A DNA stretch of 6,581 bases, from NCBI GenBank assembly GCA_937927905.1, contig CALFWP010000039.1:1-6581 (forward strand), read 5' to 3'. Below the pieces are notes generated by a model, which saw only the letters and a program-made list of their open reading frames with translations, ran no database searches and was not told the DNA's origin. The first letter of the stretch is position 1; each line of letters starts with the position of its first letter. This stretch comes from an uncultured Neomegalonema sp. (lineage in GTDB: Bacteria; Pseudomonadota; Alphaproteobacteria; Rhodobacterales; Rhodobacteraceae). The translations under genes and the position numbers were made by a program. This document shows, piece after piece, positions 1 through 6,034 of this stretch.

Positions 1-102
1 ATCGCGATCTTCGAGTACATCAACGGCTTTTATAATCCTCGTCGCAGGCACTCAGCCTTGGCTTGGAAAAGCCCCATGGCTTTCGAGGGTCAGGCCGCGT
101 AA
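1..102 (+). CDS. IS3-family transposase (OrfB), C-terminal fragment
   Basis: Open frame from the window edge to a TAA at 100-102, giving the last 33 residues of a DDE transposase. The peptide contains FEYINGFYNPRRRHSAL, followed by a W-K-S-P-M-A-F-E stretch. This is the characteristic tail of the integrase core (rve) domain in IS3-family OrfB proteins, which ends in YN..R.HSALG..SP..F. OrfB is normally made as an OrfAB fusion by programmed frameshifting and catalyses copy-out/paste-in transposition through a circular intermediate. The catalytic DDE residues and OrfA would lie upstream, outside the window, so whether the element is intact cannot be judged. The frame is undamaged in what is visible. 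Family assignment is firm; the subgroup is not resolvable from 33 residues. Confidence 0.88.
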   Translation: MAIFEYINGFYNPRRRHSALAWKSPMAFEGQAA

Positions 103-140
103 CTTAGAACTCGGAGCGGCACTAAACCGTGACAGGTCCA
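1..140 (+). mobile_element. IS3-family insertion sequence, right end
   Basis: The transposase stop is followed by about 38 noncoding bases ending in gtgacaggtcca at 129-140. IS3-family elements usually carry terminal inverted repeats beginning TG and ending CA a few tens of bases after the orfB stop, and this stretch fits (read inward: TGGACCTGTCAC). The left end and target duplication are out of view, so the exact boundary is an inference. No second copy of this terminus was noticed elsewhere in the window. Confidence 0.6.
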
Positions 141-232
141 AGGCATTTTCTTTATATCTTTGTACCGGTGATATATCCACACGTCGAGATGCGCATATGC
201 AACGCTGGGGGAAACATGGGTTTGTTACGTTG

Positions 233-251
233 CGCGATAGTCTTTATCGCG
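233..251 (-). terminator. Hairpin after the histidine kinase stop, possible terminator
   Basis: CGCGATA at 233-239 pairs perfectly with TATCGCG at 245-251 around a 5-base loop. The stem lies 19 bases past the stop codon of the minus-strand kinase. On the minus strand no T-run follows the stem, so it is not a canonical intrinsic terminator in that direction. On the plus strand it is followed by tttctgtct, so it could instead end read-through from the insertion sequence. The hairpin is seen directly; its role is inferred. Confidence 0.35.
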
Positions 252-269
252 TTTCTGTCTCTGCGACTG

Positions 270-1454
270 TTATACAGCCTTGGCCATAATAACCGGTGCA
301 TCCGCTTCTAAGACGGGAAAAGATATCCAGAATGTCGTTTCAGAATTTTCAGAAGATGAAATACCGATTTCACCGTTCATCTTAGAAACCATCTCACGGG
401 CAAGTGTTAAACCGACGGTGATGCTTTCAACCGAGCGATCGGATGGATCCATTCTTTCAAAGCGTTCAAAAATTTTATCATGCTGGTCCTCAGAAATACG
501 CACACCTGCGTCCGTCACATTCAGAAAAAGGCGACCGCACTCTCCCAGACACGCGTGAACCCGTACCGGGATAGACGGCGGCGACCGCTTAATGGCATTT
601 GAGACAAGATAAACCAATAACTGGGATAATTTTGACTGGTCTGCGATCAAACTGACCGTGTGCGGGATAGTGCAATCAAAAGAAATCTGCTGATCGTTTT
701 TGCGGGCATGTGTGCCGGTAAGTGAGCGGACATCATCCAACAGCGTTTCGATATCAACCTGAGCCATTGAAACCGTGTCTGCATCCGCCTCGATTTTTGC
801 AAGGCAGAATATGTCTTCAATCAATGACAGTAAATGCCCGCCGGCTGTTTCAATATTCGATGCATATTCGAAAATCGTTTCATTCGCTTCATCGCCTTTT
901 TGCATCATTTTGATGACCTGGCTGAAGCCGATAATCGCGTTCAGGGGCGTGCGCAATTCGTGATTCATATTAGCAAGAAACATCTCTTTCAGACGCCGGG
1001 CATTTTGTGCCTCTCTCAGAGCCTGCCCTAGCCGCAGGTTCATATTCCGCTCAGCTGTAATATCTACAAGCGTTCCGTAAATAGCGATGTTTTTGCCATT
1101 ATCGCCGGTTTGCGCTTCACCATTAACAGCAACCCACCGGACATCTTTGTTTGCGCTGACGATGCGTGCCTCGAAAAAAAACTGTTCCCCGTTCGAGGTT
1201 GCCTCAGAAACTGTAGCCGCTACAATTTCGCGGTCATCCTCGTGGTACCATGCAACGCATTCATCAATATTTTCCGGTCTGTATCCCGAAGGCATCCCAT
1301 GTATACGGCACACTTCCGGTGAAAGAAAAATCCTGTTTGAATGTAAGTTGATGCGCCAATAACCGACACAACCGAACTTTTCGACAATATCGAGGAGATC
1401 CTGGCCGGAAACGGCGGCGATTTCAGTTCGCGCGGATTTGTCGAATGTACGCAC
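270..1454 (-). CDS. PAS-domain soluble sensor histidine kinase with divergent ATP-binding motifs
   Basis: A 394-residue protein with no membrane segment or signal peptide, so probably a cytoplasmic sensor. A PAS domain of the PAS_3 type spans about residues 20-135 (GYWRINL, then FFFEARIV and GTLVDITAERN, the usual PAS/PAC ending). A short helical linker leads to a HisKA domain with the phospho-acceptor H165 in NHELRTPLNAIIGFSQ. The HATPase_c domain follows from about 270: the N box keeps N286 (VSNAIK) and the F box is IFERF at 328-332. The G1 box reads DAGVRI (315-320), with Arg in place of the second Gly of D.G.G. The G2 region reads TVGLTLA (346-352) where GTGLGLA is usual. There is no receiver domain and no adjacent response regulator, so partner and signal are unknown. 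The start is GTG at 1454: the frame is open back to a stop at 1503-1505, but no ATG or TTG occurs there, and no strong ribosome-binding site is visible. Confidence 0.9.
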   Translation of the reverse strand: MRTFDKSARTEIAAVSGQDLLDIVEKFGCVGYWRINLHSNRIFLSPEVCRIHGMPSGYRPENIDECVAWYHEDDREIVAATVSEATSNGEQFFFEARIVSANKDVRWVAVNGEAQTGDNGKNIAIYGTLVDITAERNMNLRLGQALREAQNARRLKEMFLANMNHELRTPLNAIIGFSQVIKMMQKGDEANETIFEYASNIETAGGHLLSLIEDIFCLAKIEADADTVSMAQVDIETLLDDVRSLTGTHARKNDQQISFDCTIPHTVSLIADQSKLSQLLVYLVSNAIKRSPPSIPVRVHACLGECGRLFLNVTDAGVRISEDQHDKIFERFERMDPSDRSVESITVGLTLAREMVSKMNGEIGISSSENSETTFWISFPVLEADAPVIMAKAV

Positions 1455-1504
1455 AGCATACCCGAAAAGTTTACAATGTGTTGCTTTGAAGCTTTCATCT
1501 GATT

Positions 1505-1844
1505 ATTAATTTAATGTAACACCTAAGGTAGAAATACGCATTCAATTAATTTTATTTTTTATGCATACAACCTATGATTATAATAATTTAAATAATTGCT
1601 TTATAATACTTTTTCTTATTTCACTTCTAATTGAGGTCAAAAATCAACCTCTGCAAAATATAATTTGATTTCCCGTATAGAGTGACTGGTCAGAAGTGAC
1701 CTAAGTACCTCCATCCAGGCACTGCACATGACAGATAACAGGATCTGCAAAATAATCGCGATCCTCACATCAAAAACATATCATTCCCGTGATGATTCAC
1801 CATAGGTGATTGCCCTGTTTCAAAACACAGTGCAAATAAGTGAC
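1505..1844. other. AT-rich divergent intergenic region between kinase and ccmF
   Basis: About 340 bases separate the divergent kinase and ccmF genes. The first half (to about 1680) is strongly AT-rich; the second half resembles local coding DNA in composition. It holds several short inverted repeats: ACCT/AGGT at 1521-1529, GAGGT/ACCTC at 1633-1651, GGTCA/TGACC at 1688-1701, AGGATC/GATCCT at 1740-1765 and TCACC/GGTGA at 1797-1809. A 25-codon ATG frame runs 1728-1805 in the same phase as ccmF and ends in TAG. It has no good ribosome-binding site and I do not call it a gene. No remnant of ccmE or ccmI was recognised. Promoters for both flanking genes presumably lie here. Confidence 0.7.
1636..1664 (+). 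promoter_or_regulatory. Candidate promoter for the ccmF unit
   Basis: A perfect TATAAT lies at 1659-1664. The hexamer 17 bases upstream (1636-1641, gtcaaa) matches TTGACA poorly. TTGAGG at 1631-1636 is a better match but sits 22 bases away, too far for a standard promoter. The GAGGT/ACCTC inverted repeat (1633-1651) overlaps the would-be -35 and spacer, so it could be an operator or activator site. Because AT-rich DNA yields TATAAT by chance (others lie at 1579-1584 and 1602-1607), this is only a candidate. It would give a leader of roughly 170 bases before the ccmF ATG. Confidence 0.22.
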
Positions 1845-3830
1845 ATGATAAATGAAATCGGACATTTCGCGCTGATTTTGGCATTCGCCGTCAGCATTGC
1901 TCAATCGGTCATTCCGATGTGGGGGGCCCATAAAGGCTATGCGGAGCCGATGCGCTTTGCAGAGCCGGCAGCGATCACAGCGTTTTTACTGGTCGGTCTG
2001 TCATTTGCCGCACTGACCCATGGTTTTTTGAACTCGGATTTTTCGTTGCGGGTCGTTGCGGCAAATTCACACAGCCTGAAACCGCTACTCTACAAAATAT
2101 CGGGCGTGTGGGGGAATCATGAAGGGTCGATGCTGCTTTGGGTCCTGATCCTGACCCTGTTCGGCGGTCTGGTCGCAGCGCTCGGCAAGGCAATACCACC
2201 GGAACTCAAAGCGCGCACATTGGCAGTGCAAGGTATGGTAGGCGTGGCATTCCTCGCGTTTATACTGTTCACGTCCAATCCGTTTGACCGCCTGATTGTG
2301 CCCCCCGAGGATGGCAGTGGCCTGAACCCGCTGTTGCAGGATCCCGGCCTCGCCTTCCACCCGCCGTTTCTTTATCTCGGATATGTCGGGCTTTCTATGC
2401 CGTTCAGCTTTGCCGTGGCCGCTCTGATTGAAGGGCGCGTGGATGCGGGATGGGCGCGCTGGGTCCGGCCCTGGACGCTTCTGGCCTGGAGCGGCCTGAC
2501 CATTGGCATCGCGCTGGGCAGTTACTGGGCATATTACGAACTTGGCTGGGGCGGTTGGTGGTTCTGGGATCCGGTTGAAAATGCCAGCTTTATGCCATGG
2601 CTGGTGGCCACAGCCCTGCTGCATTCGGTAATCGTCGTCGAAAAGCGGGGCACGCTGCAAAGCTGGACGATCCTGCTGGCGATTTTCGGATTTTCCCTAT
2701 CGCTGGTCGGCACATTCATTGTGCGTTCCGGCATCATTACCAGCGTTCATGCCTTCGCGAATGATCCAGAACGCGGTGTGTTCATCCTCGGAATGCTGGG
2801 CGCGGCCATCGGAGGATCGCTGATCCTTTACACTTGGCGCGCACCGAAGCTGAAAAATGACACAGTATTTGCCGTCATGAGCCGCGAAAGCGCGTTGGTG
2901 ATGAATAATCTGCTGATGAGCGTTTCCTGCGCAGTCGTGTTCATCGGCACGCTCTATCCGCTGATGGTTGAGCTGGCCACGAACGGAGAGAGTAAAATCA
3001 GCGTCGGCGCGCCGTTCTTTGATCTGGCCTTTGCACCACTGATGGTACTGGTTCTTATCGTCATGCCCATCGGGACAGCCCTGCCGTGGAAACGCGGTGA
3101 TTTGCCCAAAGCCATGGCACGCATCTGGCCTGCGGTCCTGATCGCATTTTGTATCGGCGCAGTCTTTGCCATGCTGCGCTGGGGCGGGCCGATCCTGGCA
3201 CCCTTTGCGATTATGTTGTCCTTCTGGGCGATATTCGGCGTGCTGGCCGATCTGGGTGAGCGGGTCAAACTCGGCAAAGCTCCGGCGCGGGAAAGCGCAC
3301 GGCGGCTGGCCAATCTGCCCCGCTCGGTCTGGGGACAGGCGATTGCCCATATCGGCCTCGGCGCCACCGCTTTCGGTGTTGCGGCAATTACCGCCTGGGA
3401 GTCCGAAGATATCCGGACGGCGAATGCGGGGGATATGATTCCGATCTCGACCTATGAAATCCGCTTTGACGGTGTAACCACGGAACCGGGCCCGAATTTC
3501 CGCGCCGATATCGGGCGTTTCACCATCTTTGAGAACGGTGAAATCGTCGGCAAAATATCTTCCGAAAAGCGGTTCTATCCGGTTCAGAATGCCCACACCA
3601 CCGAGGCCGGCATCCGCTCCAGCCTGATTGAGGATGTCTATGTCTCCCTTGGCGAGAAACAGGAAAATGGATCATGGGCGGTGCGAAGCTATATCAAGCC
3701 CTACGCGAACTGGATCTGGCTCGGCGCGCTGATCATGACGCTCGGCGGGTTGCTGAGCCTAAGCGATCGCAGGCACCGTGTCGGAGCACCGACACGCGCG
3801 AAGAAACAAAAAATGGTGGCCGCTGAATGA
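1845..3830 (+). CDS. ccmF: Cytochrome c heme lyase subunit CcmF
   Basis: A 661-residue polytopic inner-membrane protein of the heme-handling family. It receives heme from CcmE and, with CcmH, ligates it to apocytochrome CXXCH motifs in the periplasm (System I). The WWD signature WGGWWFWDPVENAS lies at residues 235-248. The four histidines expected from E. coli CcmF are present: H172 (FHPPF) and H302 (SVHAFAND) as periplasmic ligands flanking the WWD loop, and H260 (ALLHS) and H502 (AIAHIG) as likely transmembrane heme b ligands. NHEGS (91-95) is also typical. A large periplasmic loop fills the C-terminal third before a last helix and a basic tail. The frame is open 13 codons further back to GTG at 1806, but the ATG at 1845 gives MINEIGHFALIL, matching the usual family N-terminus, so it is preferred; its ribosome-binding site is weak. 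The stop overlaps ccmH by 4 bases. Confidence 0.96.
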   Translation: MINEIGHFALILAFAVSIAQSVIPMWGAHKGYAEPMRFAEPAAITAFLLVGLSFAALTHGFLNSDFSLRVVAANSHSLKPLLYKISGVWGNHEGSMLLWVLILTLFGGLVAALGKAIPPELKARTLAVQGMVGVAFLAFILFTSNPFDRLIVPPEDGSGLNPLLQDPGLAFHPPFLYLGYVGLSMPFSFAVAALIEGRVDAGWARWVRPWTLLAWSGLTIGIALGSYWAYYELGWGGWWFWDPVENASFMPWLVATALLHSVIVVEKRGTLQSWTILLAIFGFSLSLVGTFIVRSGIITSVHAFANDPERGVFILGMLGAAIGGSLILYTWRAPKLKNDTVFAVMSRESALVMNNLLMSVSCAVVFIGTLYPLMVELATNGESKISVGAPFFDLAFAPLMVLVLIVMPIGTALPWKRGDLPKAMARIWPAVLIAFCIGAVFAMLRWGGPILAPFAIMLSFWAIFGVLADLGERVKLGKAPARESARRLANLPRSVWGQAIAHIGLGATAFGVAAITAWESEDIRTANAGDMIPISTYEIRFDGVTTEPGPNFRADIGRFTIFENGEIVGKISSEKRFYPVQNAHTTEAGIRSSLIEDVYVSLGEKQENGSWAVRSYIKPYANWIWLGALIMTLGGLLSLSDRRHRVGAPTRAKKQKMVAAE

Positions 3831-4297
3831 GACTGGTTTTTGCCCTGATTGCAATGATGATGGTGTTTCCTGTTCACGCGGTTGAACCGGATGAAATCCT
3901 CGATGATCCGGTGCTGGAAAACCGCGCGCGGGAGCTGTCCAAAGGTCTGCGCTGTCTCGTATGCCGCAATCAGAGTATCGACGATTCCGACGCCGAACTT
4001 GCCAAGGATTTGCGCGTTGTGGTGCGTGACCGTCTGGTGGCCGGTGACAGCGATGACGAAGTGATTGCGTTTGTAGTGGACCGCTACGGCGAATACGTGC
4101 TGCTAAAACCGCGTTTCAGTATCGGCAATGCGGCGCTGTATCTCGGGGGGCCGGTTCTTCTGATCATCGGCGGTTTTGCCTTCAGGCGCATGACACGGCA
4201 ACCGGCTGAGGCAACCGCCGCACCGGTCAAAGCCCCTGCACCGCTGAGTGAGGAAGAACGCGCAAAGCTTGCCTCGCTGATCGGGAAAGGCGATTGA
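3827..4297 (+). CDS. ccmH: Cytochrome c maturation protein CcmH (CycL type)
   Basis: A 156-residue thiol oxidoreductase that reduces the cysteines of apocytochrome c before heme attachment and partners CcmF. A signal peptide (1-18) ends in PVHA, followed by the compact three-helix domain carrying LRCLVCRNQSIDDSDAELAK, with redox cysteines C43 and C46. The helix continues through the conserved DRYGEYVLLKP segment (85-95). One membrane helix (about 102-119) and a short cytoplasmic tail rich in Ala and Pro follow. This is the short alphaproteobacterial CcmH/CycL form, without the fused TPR (CcmI-like) domain of E. coli CcmH. Its ATG overlaps the ccmF stop as ATGA, so translational coupling is likely. 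Its own stop overlaps the next gene by one base. Confidence 0.96.
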   Translation: MRLVFALIAMMMVFPVHAVEPDEILDDPVLENRARELSKGLRCLVCRNQSIDDSDAELAKDLRVVVRDRLVAGDSDDEVIAFVVDRYGEYVLLKPRFSIGNAALYLGGPVLLIIGGFAFRRMTRQPAEATAAPVKAPAPLSEEERAKLASLIGKGD

Positions 4298-4887
4298 TGC
4301 TGCGGGCGCTGGCCATAGCATCACTGGCCCTGCCCGTGGCGGTGACCGACCTTGATACCGGGACCGAGCCGCCGGTGGCGCTGCAAAAGGGCGATATATT
4401 GTGCACAGGCTACGATGCCGCCTCGAACACCTGCCTTGTTAAACAACTGATCAGCGCGCAAAGCGAAGACAGCATTTCGGTACTGGAAGAAATGCAGCTG
4501 ACAAATTTCGGCACACCGCTGCGGTTGACGACATTTTTCATCAGTAACCGCAAGGACGGGCGCTATTGCCTGTCGGAAAACAGCATCCGTGCCGTTGCCG
4601 TACCTGAAATCCACCATGCTGCCGTGTTGCTGACCACCGCGACGATTCAGGGGCTGAACCGCTATGCACAGGCCGCATTCTGCATCGAGCACCGGCGTTG
4701 CGGCAACGATCACGTCGCAATTGCTTATGCGGGCAAAAACCGTTTTGCTGAAGAGGACACAGTGAATACGCTTTTGACAAAAGGTAATCCGGCACAGGAA
4801 ACCCTCGCCCTGCGCCCTATGGATGTAGCGGAACTGGACGCGATTAAGGGTTTCGCGCCGGTGGCATGTTTGCCGCCTGCGGAATAA
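4297..4887 (+). CDS. Probable exported six-cysteine protein of unknown function, coupled to ccmH
   Basis: A 196-residue protein I do not recognise. The N-terminus (MLRALAIASLALPVAV) resembles a short signal peptide, with cleavage plausible around residue 15-17, so a periplasmic location is inferred. The mature part has six cysteines at 36, 46, 91, 129, 135 and 191, an even number compatible with disulfides. There is no CXXC, no CXXCH heme site and no lipobox. A histidine pair (H106, H107) and CIEHRRCGNDH (129-139) stand out as possible metal or redox sites, which is speculative. No further membrane helix is evident. The ATG at 4297 overlaps the ccmH stop as TGATG, with AAAGG about 7 bases upstream as ribosome-binding site; TTG at 4294 is also in frame but less likely. 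Co-translation with ccmFH suggests a periplasmic role near cytochrome c maturation. Other alphaproteobacteria often have a DegP-like protease after ccmH; this is not one. Confidence 0.75.
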   Translation: MLRALAIASLALPVAVTDLDTGTEPPVALQKGDILCTGYDAASNTCLVKQLISAQSEDSISVLEEMQLTNFGTPLRLTTFFISNRKDGRYCLSENSIRAVAVPEIHHAAVLLTTATIQGLNRYAQAAFCIEHRRCGNDHVAIAYAGKNRFAEEDTVNTLLTKGNPAQETLALRPMDVAELDAIKGFAPVACLPPAE

Positions 4888-4921
4888 AAACCGGTACTCC
4901 CGAAAGCGCACCGGTAGTTTT
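4886..4921. terminator. Possible two-way terminator between convergent genes
   Basis: ACCGGT at 4890-4895 and ACCGGT at 4910-4915 (self-complementary, so the two copies can pair) enclose a 14-base loop. The stem is preceded by an A-run (4886-4890) and followed by agtttt (4916-4921). That gives a U-rich tail in both directions, between the end of the ccm unit and the end of the minus-strand alanine dehydrogenase gene. The stem is only 6 bp with a large loop, so it is weak by usual standards. Confidence 0.4.
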
Positions 4922-4938
4922 GACGTGTCCTGCCTGAC

Positions 4939-5937
4939 TTAAGCTGCCAATGCATCCGCAGTCGGCACATAGGTATAGCCCAGATCACGGGCAACCGCTT
5001 CATAAGTGACCTTGCCATTCCAGACATTCAGGCCGTTGGCGAGATGGACATCATCGGCCAGTGCCGCTTTCCAGCCCTTGTCCGCCAGCGCCAGCGCATG
5101 GGGCAGTGTGACATTATTCAGCGCATAGGTCGAGGTTCGCGCCACGCCGCCCGGCATGTTGGCGACGCAATAATGAACGATATCATCCACAACATAAGTC
5201 GGGTCCGCATGGGTGGTGGCTTTTGAAGTTTCGAAGCAACCGCCCTGATCAATGGCCACATCGACCAGAACAGATCCTTTTTTCATCGTGCCAAGCATAG
5301 CGCGCGTAACAAGCTTCGGCGCGGCAGCTCCCGGGATCAGCACAGCACCGATAACAAGATCGGCCTCGGCAATGCTTTCCTCCAGATTGGCCTTATTGGA
5401 AAAGCGGGTCTTGGCAGCGGCTTCGAAATGGGTGGAGAGCTTTTCCAGAACTTCCGGATTGCGATCCAGAATGGTCACATCCGCGCCCAGACCCACGGCC
5501 ATTTGCGCCGCGTTAAAGCCAACCACACCGCCGCCGATGACGGCAACTTTGCCCGGCATGACACCCGGCACTCCGCCGAGCAGCACCCCGCGACCGCCTT
5601 GTGCTTTTTCCAGACAATGCGCACCTGCTTGTATTGACATGCGGCCCGCAACCTGGCTCATTGGTTTGAGCAGAGGCAATCCGCCGGTACGGTCCGTTAC
5701 CGTCTCATAAGCGATACAAATCGCGCCCGAATCCACCAGGTCTTTGGTTTGTTCAGGGTCAGGTGCAAGGTGCAGATACGTATATAGAATTTGCCCTTCA
5801 CGCAGCATTTTACGCTCAGCTGCCTGGGGTTCCTTGACCTTCACGATCATGTCTGCACGCTCGAAAATCTCATTCGGATCAGAGAGCATTTCAGCACCGG
5901 CAGTGACATAATCAGCGTCAGTTGAACCGCTAGTTCC
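4939..5937 (-). CDS. ald: Alanine dehydrogenase, 5'-truncated
   Basis: NAD-dependent L-alanine dehydrogenase (alanine to pyruvate plus ammonia). Recognisable sequence begins at GSTDADYVTAGAE, equivalent to about residue 41-45 of the ~371-residue family, and runs intact to a TAA at 4939-4941. From the ATG at 5889 it would encode 316 residues. Numbering from that Met, the VKVKEP lysine (K19, equivalent to K75 in M. tuberculosis Ald) and YLHLA histidine (H40, equivalent to H96) are kept. So are the Rossmann loop GGGVVG, the DVAIDQGGCFE segment with its catalytic Asp, and the YCVANMPGGV region. The first ~40 residues, including the substrate-binding arginine near position 15, are missing: upstream the frame meets TGA at 5950-5952, and no Ald-like peptide was found in the other minus frames just beyond it. 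The ATG at 5889 is internal to the domain, so a protein made from it should be inactive. The gene is either truly broken or cut by a misjoined contig. Confidence 0.9.
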   Translation of the reverse strand, partial: GTSGSTDADYVTAGAEMLSDPNEIFERADMIVKVKEPQAAERKMLREGQILYTYLHLAPDPEQTKDLVDSGAICIAYETVTDRTGGLPLLKPMSQVAGRMSIQAGAHCLEKAQGGRGVLLGGVPGVMPGKVAVIGGGVVGFNAAQMAVGLGADVTILDRNPEVLEKLSTHFEAAAKTRFSNKANLEESIAEADLVIGAVLIPGAAAPKLVTRAMLGTMKKGSVLVDVAIDQGGCFETSKATTHADPTYVVDDIVHYCVANMPGGVARTSTYALNNVTLPHALALADKGWKAALADDVHLANGLNVWNGKVTYEAVARDLGYTYVPTADALAA

Positions 5938-6034
5938 AAATGTGGTTTTTCACCACAATGACCACATCCCATAGTCACTCCATCTCAACGACTTTGTTTT
6001 CAAGTCGCTTGATTCGTGCTCTATGTCAACATAG
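5924..6034. repeat. Cluster of short inverted repeats at the ald breakpoint
   Basis: Four small inverted repeats lie within 111 bases: GAAC/GTTC (5924-5936), TGTGGT/ACCACA (5941-5957, 5-base loop), CGACTT/AAGTCG (5989-6007, 7-base loop) and CTATG/CATAG (6021-6034, 4-base loop). The octamer cgctagtt occurs at 5928-5935 and again at 6052-6059. Individually each is short enough to arise by chance; the density beside the breakpoint is what is notable. No known element terminus was recognised. Confidence 0.35.

Noticed and set aside
129..311. 60-codon plus-strand frame between the insertion sequence and the kinase
   Set aside because: It overlaps the likely IS terminus and the 3' end of the kinase gene, has no ribosome-binding site and no recognisable domain.
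1220..1498. ATG-initiated minus-strand frame overlapping the kinase N-terminus, suggesting a frameshifted true start
   Set aside because: Its peptide shows no PAS-like sequence. The kinase frame already covers a complete PAS domain from GTG at 1454, so no frameshift is needed.
2697..3596. Long minus-strand open frame of 299 codons opposite ccmF
   Set aside because: The translated peptide is rich in Arg, Gln, His, Asp and Gly with no family motif, as expected for the antisense of a GC-rich membrane protein gene. The plus-strand CcmF motifs are unambiguous.
4321..4911. 196-codon minus-strand frame opposite the six-cysteine protein gene
   Set aside because: It could compete with the plus-strand call, but the plus frame has the TGATG coupling, a ribosome-binding site and a signal-like N-terminus. 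The minus frame is Arg- and Cys-rich without structure and overlaps the hairpin region.
5941..5990. Minus-strand peptide with CGHCGEKPH, resembling a zinc-finger linker
   Set aside because: A single short Cys/His cluster in an otherwise stop-interrupted, low-support frame across the breakpoint; most likely coincidence.
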